From F23-B02 sp963590435 (lineage in GTDB: Bacteria; Bacillota; Clostridia; Oscillospirales; Oscillospiraceae): a DNA stretch of 9,353 bases. The DNA is taken from assembly GCA_963590435.1 (NCBI GenBank), contig CAVAPG010000066.1, positions 1-9,353 of the forward strand, read 5' to 3'. A program made the translations under genes and the position numbers. This document shows positions 1 through 6,073 of this stretch, one piece after another; within the stretch, counting starts at the first letter, position 1; each line of letters begins with the position of its first letter. The notes under the pieces were generated by a model that was not told the origin of the DNA, ran no database searches, and worked only from the letters and a program-made list of their open reading frames with translations.

Positions 1-66
1 CCGAAACACATAGGCTGTCTCCGCGGTGGTCAGCGCAAACACATTGTTTTCATATTTTATGCCCAT
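1..66 (-). CDS. N-terminal fragment, possibly GH36 alpha-galactosidase
   Basis: Only the first 22 codons are in the window; the gene runs off the left edge. The ATG at 66 follows an AGAGGTG ribosome binding site (72-78) at 5-base spacing, so this is a real translation start. The peptide begins MGIKYENNVF and continues with ALTTAETAYVFR. The pattern of a short lead, a phe-x-leu-x-thr strand and then a tyr-val-phe-arg strand resembles the start of clostridial GH36 alpha-galactosidases, whose N-terminal beta-sandwich opens this way. That link is from memory of family sequences and rests on 22 residues, so it is weak. The gene begins 19 bases after the stop of the HAD gene, in the same direction, so it is probably third in the ATPase operon. 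Confidence 0.5.
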   Translation of the reverse strand, partial: MGIKYENNVFALTTAETAYVFR

Positions 67-85
67 CTTGTCACCTCTTAAGCGA

Positions 86-655
86 TTATTCCTCTGGCCA
101 CGGAATCGTGCGCTGTCCCTTGTCTACAACGAGATATGCGCTTTGTGCTATGCGCGCCATAGGCGAGTCGGACAGCGAATCGGAATAGAATTCCTCCGTA
201 ACTGCATCCGGATGAAGCTCATAAAATCTGCGCACCTTTTCCTCGCCGTAACAGTTTTTGCCGTACATTTTTCCCGTGTGCTTATCCATCGGAGATGCTA
301 TAAGCTCGATTCCGAGCCTGTCTGTCATCGGCTTTACGACAAATTCCGGCGATGCCGAAATGACTATATCATCAGCCTTGTGCCGGTTGCGATACCACGG
401 GGCAATCCAATCCTCATGCTCATCCCAGTAGGTTTTGAGAACCGCGTCAATATCGTCTATCCGCCGCACAAAGCTGAATATGTTTTCCTTGAGCTTTTCC
501 TTCGGTATGAGCTTAAGAACATACAGAAGCCCTATAACCGCCATTCGCGGCAGCCAGAGCAGCAATGCCGACGGGTGACGGCGCATATACCATTTGACGA
601 AGGTCACGGAGGAGTCCGGATAAAAAATCGTTTTATCGAAATCGTAGGTATTCAT
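86..655 (-). CDS. HAD-superfamily (IB-like) phosphatase
   Basis: This 189-residue protein carries the full HAD phosphatase signature. Motif I is DFDKT at residues 5-9, with D5 the expected nucleophile and D7 the acid/base. Motif II is the serine in VISAS near residue 100. Motif III is K140 in the GEEK stretch. Motif IV is the pair D159 and D163 in SDSLSDSP. The spacing and the hydrophobic cap at about 29-51 fit subfamily IB, the SerB-like group, so it probably removes phosphate from a small molecule in the cytoplasm or at the membrane face; the substrate cannot be read. The start puts motif I right at the N-terminus, as usual. It lacks a good ribosome binding site: the nearest AAGGTG is 19 bases away, inside the end of the ATPase gene. 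Translation may be coupled to that gene, whose stop is 13 bases upstream. Confidence 0.85.
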   Translation of the reverse strand: MNTYDFDKTIFYPDSSVTFVKWYMRRHPSALLLWLPRMAVIGLLYVLKLIPKEKLKENIFSFVRRIDDIDAVLKTYWDEHEDWIAPWYRNRHKADDIVISASPEFVVKPMTDRLGIELIASPMDKHTGKMYGKNCYGEEKVRRFYELHPDAVTEEFYSDSLSDSPMARIAQSAYLVVDKGQRTIPWPEE

Positions 656-668
656 ACAGTCTTATATC

Positions 669-2555
669 TCATTTCACCTTGAAGTTTCTGAAAGCGTTTA
701 TTATTGACAGCATAAATACTGCCGTCTCAGCCGCAACTGCGGCGATCATGCCGATGCTTCCGAATGCCGCAAGCAGCAGCACGGCAAGCTTTACGACTGC
801 AATGCCTATGCAGCATAAAAGAATCGATTTTGATGTTGCCTTGCAGATGCGCATGGCCTGCGGGAGCTTGAGAATATCATCGCTCATGATCAGAACATCC
901 GCCTTTGAAGCCGCGGCCTCGGCATTCATAGCATTCATTGCAATTCCCACATCTGCCTTTCGCAGTACGGGTGCGTCGCTTACGGCATCCCCGACAAAGG
1001 CAAGCTTTCCGACATGCTTTTCGCGCAGCAGCTCACCTACGGCAACGATCTTGTCCTCGGGAAGAAGCTCCGTCATGACGTCTCCCACACCGAGTGCCTG
1101 ACCCACCGCTCTGCCGACACGTTCCGTATCGCCGGTCAGAAGAACCGATTTTTCCGCTCCTGCGGCGTACATCTCGCGCACTGCATCCTTTGCATCGGCT
1201 CTGACGCGGTCGTCAATGACAATATATCCGTAATACGCGCCGCCTGCCGCCACATGTACAACTGACTGATGCCTGTCGGCGCGGTTGCATTTGATGCCGT
1301 TTGAGTTCATCAGCAGTTCATTCCCGACGAGAACCTTTCTGCCGTAGACGTCGGCCTCAATACCGCGTCCGGCAAGCTCACGCACATTGGTGACATGCTC
1401 GGGATCTATGACCGTTGTGCTCGCCCTGCGAAGCGAAACGGCAATCGGATGATTTGAATACATCTCGGCCGCCGCTGCCATCGAGATAAGATCCTCACTG
1501 CTGATGCCGCTGGGCTCTGCTCCTATGACCGAGAAGCTGCCCTCCGTGACTGTTCCGGTCTTGTCCATAACGACGGTTGCAGTTCCCGCAAGCGTCTCAA
1601 GCTCGTTTTTCCCGCGTATGATTATTCCATTGCCGACTGCATTGCTCAGTCCGGCAAAATACGCCGTTGCAGCCACCGCAAGCGGTGCGGCAAACGATGA
1701 GCAGGCAAGAAAAATAAGCGCTCTGTGTGTCCACTCGATCCAGTCGTCGGTGATAATCGACGCAATGACAGCCAGCGCAACGGCAACAGCGAACAAAACC
1801 GGAGTGAGAATTTTCGAAATGCGTGCAAGCCGTCTTTCGCGCCGCGACACGCTCTTGGCGGCACTCTCAACAATTTCCGCCGTGCGCAGTAAGGTGGAAT
1901 TTCCGTACAGGCCCGTTACGCGCACCTTCAGCGTACCGCCCGAATTCACGCATCCTGAAATTACAGTATTTCCGACGCCGACATCAATCTGCGTTCTGTC
2001 GCCCGTGTATGCCGAAGCATCCACAGTACCGCTGCCGTCGACGATAATTCCGTCGAGCGGGATGAGCTCGTCTTTTCTGACGGTCATCACGGTTCCCGGC
2101 CTGATACGTTCCGGCGGAACGAAATTCATCTTACCGTCCTGCTCTACGGCAACATACTCCGGACGCAGATAGGCGAGGTACGGCGTGCGCTTATGACATC
2201 TGCCGGCAAAATATATCTCAAAGCAGCTGCCGACATCGAATGCGATGAGGACGAAAAACGCCTCGGTGAAGTTCTGCATGCACGATGTTCCTATGCAGGC
2301 AAAAACAATCAGCATATCGTACGACAGAACTCTGCCGCCGACCAGCTTCCGAACGGCCTTGCACAGCGGCGCAATGGCGGCCACGGCAACGGGAACGATA
2401 TTCATTATCAAAGTCAGCCACTTCGGGATATTTACAAATGCCGCGCTTGCGGCCGTTGCTGCAATAAAAAGTGCAAGTGCAATGCCGAGCGGCAAAAGCT
2501 CGCGTTCAAATTCCACGCGTCCCGCCTCGCGGCGGCGCATGTCCTTATGCTTCAT
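669..2555 (-). CDS. P1B-like P-type ATPase with divergent motifs
   Basis: This 628-residue protein is an integral membrane cation pump by family. Start: the ATG at 2555 has GGGAGG 7-8 bases upstream; an in-frame TTG at 2570 would place that site inside the gene. Order: no N-terminal HMA or CxxC metal domain; four hydrophobic helices in about residues 20-120; actuator domain with TGD at 184-186 where TGE is usual; two helices around 250-310; DKTGT at 331-335 with D331 the phosphorylated residue; HP at 369-370; TGDT at 474-477; GDAVSD at 522-527 in place of GDGxND; two C-terminal helices. The sixth helix reads ACSSFAAP and has no CPC/CPx motif. K589 in the seventh helix is kept and the usual DxG in the eighth is E610-T-A. 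The overall layout is nearest the Zn/Cd/Co-type P1B pumps, but the altered sites make substrate, and even full activity, uncertain. It is the first gene of the operon with the HAD protein. Confidence 0.87.
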   Translation of the reverse strand: MKHKDMRRREAGRVEFERELLPLGIALALFIAATAASAAFVNIPKWLTLIMNIVPVAVAAIAPLCKAVRKLVGGRVLSYDMLIVFACIGTSCMQNFTEAFFVLIAFDVGSCFEIYFAGRCHKRTPYLAYLRPEYVAVEQDGKMNFVPPERIRPGTVMTVRKDELIPLDGIIVDGSGTVDASAYTGDRTQIDVGVGNTVISGCVNSGGTLKVRVTGLYGNSTLLRTAEIVESAAKSVSRRERRLARISKILTPVLFAVAVALAVIASIITDDWIEWTHRALIFLACSSFAAPLAVAATAYFAGLSNAVGNGIIIRGKNELETLAGTATVVMDKTGTVTEGSFSVIGAEPSGISSEDLISMAAAAEMYSNHPIAVSLRRASTTVIDPEHVTNVRELAGRGIEADVYGRKVLVGNELLMNSNGIKCNRADRHQSVVHVAAGGAYYGYIVIDDRVRADAKDAVREMYAAGAEKSVLLTGDTERVGRAVGQALGVGDVMTELLPEDKIVAVGELLREKHVGKLAFVGDAVSDAPVLRKADVGIAMNAMNAEAAASKADVLIMSDDILKLPQAMRICKATSKSILLCCIGIAVVKLAVLLLAAFGSIGMIAAVAAETAVFMLSIINAFRNFKVK

Positions 2556-2598
2556 TATCTGTCCTCCCAATGCCTTAAACGCATATCAATAATAGATA

Positions 2599-2627
2599 AC
2601 TATATCATTTCGGACGCGTATTGGCAA
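2599..2627 (-). promoter_or_regulatory. Sigma-A-type promoter of the ATPase operon
   Basis: Read on the minus strand: -35 TTGCCA (2622-2627), 17-base spacer, -10 TATAGT (2599-2604). Each hexamer matches the consensus at five of six positions. It lies about 45 bases upstream of the ATPase start, between the GntR terminator and the gene, so it should drive the ATPase, the HAD protein and the gene at the left edge. Confidence 0.7.
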
Positions 2628-2642
2628 GAGCTCGAATGATAT

Positions 2643-2669
2643 CGAAAAAGCCGCCCGTGAAGGCGGCTT
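2643..2669 (-). terminator. Rho-independent terminator of the GntR gene
   Basis: A perfect 8-base-pair stem AAGCCGCC/GGCGGCTT (2648-2655 with 2662-2669) closes a 6-base loop. On the minus strand it runs into TTTTT. It begins 17 bases after the stop of the GntR gene and separates it from the ATPase operon. Confidence 0.88.
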
Positions 2670-2686
2670 CAGCTTGCTGTATTATA

Positions 2687-3403
2687 TTATTTCCTCGTCA
2701 GATCGAGCAGATTATATCTCTCTATGCCCGAGCGGGAAATGCCGAGGTGACGGCGTATTGCGGCGGCTGCCATGTCGCGGTCGCCGAACTTGAGGATATC
2801 GCAGATGAACACATGGTCCGTGTCCAGCGTGTCATAAAATCCTTCGGGGCGTGAGAAGAGCAGATAGCTGCGGCAGCGGAACAGGCGGTATTTCATCTGA
2901 TCGTAAAGATCGGTTATCAGCTGATTTCCCGATGCCTTGACTACGGAGAAGTGGAAATTAATCTCCTGCTCCAAAAGCTTTGCAAACACAAAGTTTTTGC
3001 CCTTATGAAACGCCTCATCGTACAGCGACTGGAGATTGTGCGCAATCTTATACAGCTCATCGAGCTGCTCGGGCGTTATGTTCAGCGCGGCCTCCCCTGC
3101 CGCATAGGTTTCTATCATCATCGTGAAGTCGCATATCTCGTCATAGTCTTTTTTATTAAACTCCGCGACATAATATCTGCTGTTTTGAATCTTAATATAA
3201 TTGTTCGACGCCAGCTTTTCAAGCGCGGCCTTGACCGGCGAGCGGCTTATTCCGAGCTCCTGAGCAATGCTGCTCTCACTTATGCGGCTTCCCGGCATGA
3301 CCGCAAAGCTGATAATATCCTGCAAAATGAGCTCATGCACTATATCATTAAGCGGCATAAACGGATTCTCGTCCCGAATTTTCTCAAACTGCTTGCAATC
3401 CAT
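2687..3403 (-). CDS. GntR-family regulator, FadR/FCD subfamily
   Basis: This 238-residue protein is a cytoplasmic DNA-binding transcription factor by family. Residues about 18-80 form the winged helix-turn-helix: a helix, the PGSRISESSIAQEL stretch and the recognition helix GISRSPVKAALEKL, close to the GntR consensus. Residues about 85-230 are the all-helical FCD ligand domain. The usual metal-site positions appear as E147, H151, H197 and H219, with Glu where Asp is common; the asn-x-leu after KASGN is also typical. FCD regulators usually sense small organic acids, but nothing here names the ligand. The start at 3403 has AAGGGAG about 8 bases upstream. An inverted repeat at 3433-3464, just upstream, is a plausible self-operator. 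The gene ends in its own terminator, so it is probably transcribed alone or after the HTH-ACT gene. Its targets are unknown. Confidence 0.92.
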   Translation of the reverse strand: MDCKQFEKIRDENPFMPLNDIVHELILQDIISFAVMPGSRISESSIAQELGISRSPVKAALEKLASNNYIKIQNSRYYVAEFNKKDYDEICDFTMMIETYAAGEAALNITPEQLDELYKIAHNLQSLYDEAFHKGKNFVFAKLLEQEINFHFSVVKASGNQLITDLYDQMKYRLFRCRSYLLFSRPEGFYDTLDTDHVFICDILKFGDRDMAAAAIRRHLGISRSGIERYNLLDLTRK

Positions 3404-3432
3404 AAAATCAGCTCCCTTTTTTAAGATTCATT

Positions 3433-3464
3433 GTTTTAATATTTCAACATTATGATATTAACAC
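3433..3464. promoter_or_regulatory. Inverted repeat upstream of the GntR gene, possible operator
   Basis: Arms GTTTTAATAT (3433-3442) and ATATTAACAC (3455-3464) match at 9 of 10 positions across a 12-base spacer, about 30-60 bases upstream of the GntR start. The position suits an autoregulatory site. The minus-strand promoter here is not clear: TTGAAA inside the repeat has only a poor -10 at 17 bases. Being very AT-rich, the repeat could also be chance. Confidence 0.45.
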
Positions 3465-3535
3465 AAGCGGACCGCGGATGCAATTCAATTTGAATAAAAA
3501 TATCCGGTTTTGCACAGAAAAATCGCCCGAAAGCG

Positions 3536-3587
3536 TGTATTTGACCGGTAATTTGACGCTAACCGACTCCAAATACAAGCAAATACA
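3536..3587. repeat. Three copies of the octamer CAAATACA
   Basis: CAAATACA occurs at 3570-3577 and 3580-3587, ten bases apart, and in inverse orientation (TGTATTTG) at 3536-3543. The last direct copy touches the stop codon of the HTH-ACT gene. The inverse copy could pair with either direct copy around a loop of some 26 to 36 bases in the 3' end of that transcript. The remainder of the 184-base gap 3404-3587 shows no gene and no convincing terminator. Confidence 0.5.
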
Positions 3588-4031
3588 TTATCCTGCCATA
3601 AGCTCGATATTGACAACTCCGGGAACTGTACCCAGCTTTGCCATAAGCTCGTCGCTGCCGATTACGAGGTTTTCCGGTGCTATTGATATCGTCACAAGTG
3701 CGACGCCGTTTGCCGGAATTGACTGGTTTATCGTCAGTATATTCGCGCCCGATTCCGTAAATATGGACAGCACCGCGGCGAGCTTTCCGGGTTTATCGTG
3801 CAGCTTTATATGAAATGTCATAATCGCGTCGCGCTTCATATCGCGAAACGGCTTAATGCTGTCTTTATATTTATAAAACGCACTGCGGCTGATATCGACC
3901 CGCTCAACGGCCTCCGCGACCGTACGCGCCTCGCCGGTTTCAAGAAGCGCCTTTGCCTCTGTCACTTTGACAAAAACCTCAGGCAATGCCGAGGATTCAA
4001 CAAGATAATATTTCGGTTTTGCAATCGCCAT
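3588..4031 (-). CDS. HTH-ACT protein, UPF0735/PheB family
   Basis: This 147-residue protein matches the UPF0735 ACT-domain family (Bacillus PheB type) in both length and layout. Residues 37-60, from TVAEAVERV to the SAFYKYKD stretch, look like a Fis/TetR-like helix-turn-helix. Residues 71-145 form one ACT domain, with the ligand loop at DKPGKLAAVL (79-88) and the NILTINQ strand. ACT domains commonly bind amino acids, so a role as an amino-acid-responsive regulator is a reasonable inference; the old chorismate mutase name for the family is not supported by anything visible. Start: AGGAGG lies 6 bases upstream of the ATG at 4031. A GTG at 4049 would add six residues and swallow that site. In other Firmicutes the gene often sits beside hom or pheA; here neither is present. 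It has its own promoter and an inverted repeat upstream. Confidence 0.92.
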   Translation of the reverse strand: MAIAKPKYYLVESSALPEVFVKVTEAKALLETGEARTVAEAVERVDISRSAFYKYKDSIKPFRDMKRDAIMTFHIKLHDKPGKLAAVLSIFTESGANILTINQSIPANGVALVTISIAPENLVIGSDELMAKLGTVPGVVNIELMAG

Positions 4032-4068
4032 TTGCAGCCTCCTGTTCACACCCGGGTGACATTTGTTC

Positions 4069-4108
4069 GTGTGATACGGATTTTATCACACAAATGCCGC
4101 AATATCAA
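4069..4108 (-). promoter_or_regulatory. Promoter of the HTH-ACT gene with overlapping inverted repeat
   Basis: On the minus strand: -35 TTGATA (4103-4108), 17-base spacer, -10 TAAAAT (4080-4085), each five of six to consensus. A perfect 8-base inverted repeat GTGTGATA-7-TATCACAC (4069-4076 and 4084-4091) covers the -10 and the likely transcription start. This is a classic repressor position. The leader to the ATG at 4031 also holds the perfect 10-base palindrome CACCCGGGTG (4049-4058). Confidence 0.7.
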
Positions 4109-4119
4109 TAGCCCACGCC

Positions 4120-4141
4120 GAAAAAAGCGGCCAATGCCGCT
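4120..4141 (-). terminator. Minus-strand hairpin terminator before the HTH-ACT promoter
   Basis: Stem AGCGGC (4126-4131) pairs with GCCGCT (4136-4141) around a 4-base loop. On the minus strand it is followed by six Ts. No minus-strand gene ends directly upstream, as the small gene there lies on the plus strand. The nearest minus-strand gene that could use it is the lipoprotein gene, whose stop is at 4499. Confidence 0.7.
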
Positions 4142-4193
4142 GATGGGCAAAAGCCGCAAAATTTTCAATCCGGGTGTCTGCATAAACTGTTTC

Positions 4194-4221
4194 TTGAAAA
4201 AAGCTCTTATTATGTTAAAAT
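4194..4221 (+). promoter_or_regulatory. Promoter of the small tail-anchored protein gene
   Basis: -35 TTGAAA (4194-4199), 16-base spacer and -10 TAAAAT (4216-4221), with a TG one base before the -10 (extended -10). The start codon at 4253 is about 25 bases past the likely transcription start, and GAGGAGG follows at 4241-4247. Confidence 0.65.
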
Positions 4222-4252
4222 AAATGCATAAACAATCTGCGAGGAGGGCATG

Positions 4253-4486
4253 ATGGACAGACTTGCCATATTCAGAAAAACCGCGGCGCAGGCGCACCTG
4301 GCCGGCAAGCAGGACAGCCGGCATTTCATAACGCTTTATAAGGCATATCTGCGCGGAGCATCCGAAACCGCCGACGAATATGCTTATAACGAGCGCGAGC
4401 AGAACCACAGCTTCAAAATGGCGCTTGCCGCAATGACCTTTGCCCTGCTCAGCTGGGCGGTTACGCTGTATTTTGTTTTCAGATAA
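4253..4486 (+). CDS. Small C-terminally anchored membrane protein, unknown function
   Basis: I do not recognise this 77-residue protein. It has a charged, mostly helical N-terminal part (residues 1-54) rich in Arg, Lys, Glu and Ala, and one hydrophobic helix at about 57-75 that reaches the last two residues. That predicts a tail-anchored protein with its bulk in the cytoplasm and almost nothing outside. The first part, with its regular Ala/Leu pattern and KAYLRGASETADEYA, could be a helical pair. Two ATGs occur at 4250 and 4253; the second has the better 5-base spacing from AGGAGG (4242-4247). It has its own promoter, diverging from the HTH-ACT gene. It runs head-on into the lipoprotein gene, with 12 bases between the two stops. 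No strong plus-strand terminator follows; a weak CCGA/TCGG hairpin lies in the end of the lipoprotein gene. Confidence 0.8.
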   Translation: MDRLAIFRKTAAQAHLAGKQDSRHFITLYKAYLRGASETADEYAYNEREQNHSFKMALAAMTFALLSWAVTLYFVFR

Positions 4487-4498
4487 TTCCGACAGGCC

Positions 4499-6073
4499 TC
4501 AGCCGATGGATTCGGATTTATATACGAAAACGACTGTGGATGTCATTTTATCGGTCCGCTGTGTGAATATATCATAGCTGTTGCCGAAATCCAGCCATGC
4601 CTGCATGCGCTCGGTCAGTGACTGCTGCTGTGCCTGGGTGAGTGTTTCGATGCTGATGCTGTTTTCAAGCTTCTGCGTAAACTCGATTATCTTATTCAGG
4701 CTCTCGCCGCTGAGCACGCTGCTCATGCGCTCGAGCATATCCTCGCTCTGGTGCATGACATCAACAAGGTTTTGAAGCTCGCTTATTATAGTCGGCAGAT
4801 TGTCAAGCGATTTCTGCACCTCTGCCGAGGACAGATCTTCGTTCAGGCTCTCAAATGTCGGCGCAAGCTCCAGATAGTCACGGGTAAACTGCGCAAGGGC
4901 ACCGATATTGGTGTTGAACTTCCCGAGAAGCTCCAGAAGCTCCGACAGATGCGTAAACTGTGCAAGCGACTGAAGGCGGCTCGTGTCGATATTCTGCATA
5001 TCCGTAAGCAAATTCTCAAGCTTTTCGAGATTGCCCTCGGTGACATATTTATTCAGAACATCTATGAGCGCCTTGTTTTCTTTATAAAGCTTTGCGGCCT
5101 TTCCGACAGAGCTTACAAGCTGCTCTATCTGCTGAGCATCCCCGTAAAGGAGCTGGATCATATCGCTAAGATTAAGCGAGGAAAACGCTCCCATGAGGCT
5201 CTGTATATCGCTCAGCATGCTTTTCACGCTTTCGGTCCCGACCTTTATATCGTCAGGTCCGAGTGATGAGATTGACGAAAACGGCACGGCTACAAACATC
5301 ATATTGCCGAGCTTAAAATCGCTTGCCTTTGCCGTGACGGTGTATTCTCCGCCGCCGAGCGTGGTTCCCAGGGAAACGCCGAGCTTATCCAGACCGAGGC
5401 TCTCATTCATGCCCGGAACGCCTGCGAAGAACACAAGCTGCCTTGAGCCATCGCTGAGCAGCACGCCGTCGGATGTCGAAACCTCGCTGAAATTCTCATC
5501 GGGGAGAATCATGCCACAGACGAACAGCATCGGGCATGCAATATCATATGTTCCGCCGCTTGCACTGACAGACTTCGTCAGCGTGTTCTCGGCCTTAATC
5601 GTAATAGTGACGTCCCCGCTCTTCCCGGCAAGGGACGAGCCTTTTACTTCTTTTCCGTCAAGCGTATAGCTGACGGAAATTTTCATTGGCGGAGTATTTT
5701 CCGTTGTGCCGGAATAGTACAGATCGGTCGAGTCCATGTCCCAGTAGAGCTTTCCGTCCTGCTCGACCGGCTCTGTGAACGTCTTGACATCCTGAATATC
5801 CTCAAGGTCGCTTTTGTCCTCTACGCGCACCTGCGGCATATCCGTGTGCAGTCTGTCCGTCACGCTGATTTTCTTAACCTCGCCGTCGGGGGATACGTTT
5901 ATATACACCGTTTCCTCCTTGCTGACCGCATTATCCGTCAGCTCGTACTCGGTATGCGCGGTCGGTTCGGGACTGCTCTGCGCCTCCTCGGATTCATCGC
6001 TTCCGCAGCCTGACAGCATTGCGGCAAGCATGCTCAGCGCAAGAAGCAGCGCCGTATATCTTTTTGTTTTCAT
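4499..6073 (-). CDS. Lipoprotein with helical domain, partner of MMPL exporter
   Basis: This 524-residue protein starts at the ATG at 6073, which has GGAGG 8 bases upstream; a 50-codon upstream extension in the same frame lies inside the exporter gene and is not used. Residues 1-22 are a signal peptide ending in the lipobox LSGC, with C23 the lipidated residue, so it is anchored to the outer face of the membrane. A Ser/Glu/Pro linker (24-40) is followed by a beta-rich domain (about 52-265) and a long helical region (about 275-500) with regular leucines and two LAQFT segments about 24 residues apart (370 and 393), likely coiled coil or helical hairpins. The end (508-524) returns to a beta strand. 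I know no named family for it. The ATGA overlap with the exporter gene implies coupled translation and probably a complex, as an external adaptor for the pump. That role is inferred. Confidence 0.87.
   Translation of the reverse strand: MKTKRYTALLLALSMLAAMLSGCGSDESEEAQSSPEPTAHTEYELTDNAVSKEETVYINVSPDGEVKKISVTDRLHTDMPQVRVEDKSDLEDIQDVKTFTEPVEQDGKLYWDMDSTDLYYSGTTENTPPMKISVSYTLDGKEVKGSSLAGKSGDVTITIKAENTLTKSVSASGGTYDIACPMLFVCGMILPDENFSEVSTSDGVLLSDGSRQLVFFAGVPGMNESLGLDKLGVSLGTTLGGGEYTVTAKASDFKLGNMMFVAVPFSSISSLGPDDIKVGTESVKSMLSDIQSLMGAFSSLNLSDMIQLLYGDAQQIEQLVSSVGKAAKLYKENKALIDVLNKYVTEGNLEKLENLLTDMQNIDTSRLQSLAQFTHLSELLELLGKFNTNIGALAQFTRDYLELAPTFESLNEDLSSAEVQKSLDNLPTIISELQNLVDVMHQSEDMLERMSSVLSGESLNKIIEFTQKLENSISIETLTQAQQQSLTERMQAWLDFGNSYDIFTQRTDKMTSTVVFVYKSESIG

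Noticed and set aside
26..682. A 218-codon open frame on the plus strand
   Set aside because: It lies opposite the HAD gene, whose catalytic motifs are all present. The translation has no recognisable motif and no ribosome site, so it is a shadow frame.
1504..2172. A 222-codon open frame opposite the ATPase gene
   Set aside because: It is rich in Ser, Thr and Pro, as expected for the reverse of an ATPase coding frame, and has no ribosome site.
2556..2570. A TTG start for the ATPase
   Set aside because: The GGGAGG site would lie inside the coding region; the ATG at 2555 fits it properly.
4032..4049. A GTG start for the HTH-ACT protein
   Set aside because: AGGAGG would be inside the gene; the ATG at 4031 gives the usual family length of 147.
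4046..4408. A 120-codon minus-strand gene upstream of the HTH-ACT gene
   Set aside because: It crosses the HTH-ACT promoter and a terminator and lies opposite the small tail-anchored gene; its sequence looks unlike a protein.
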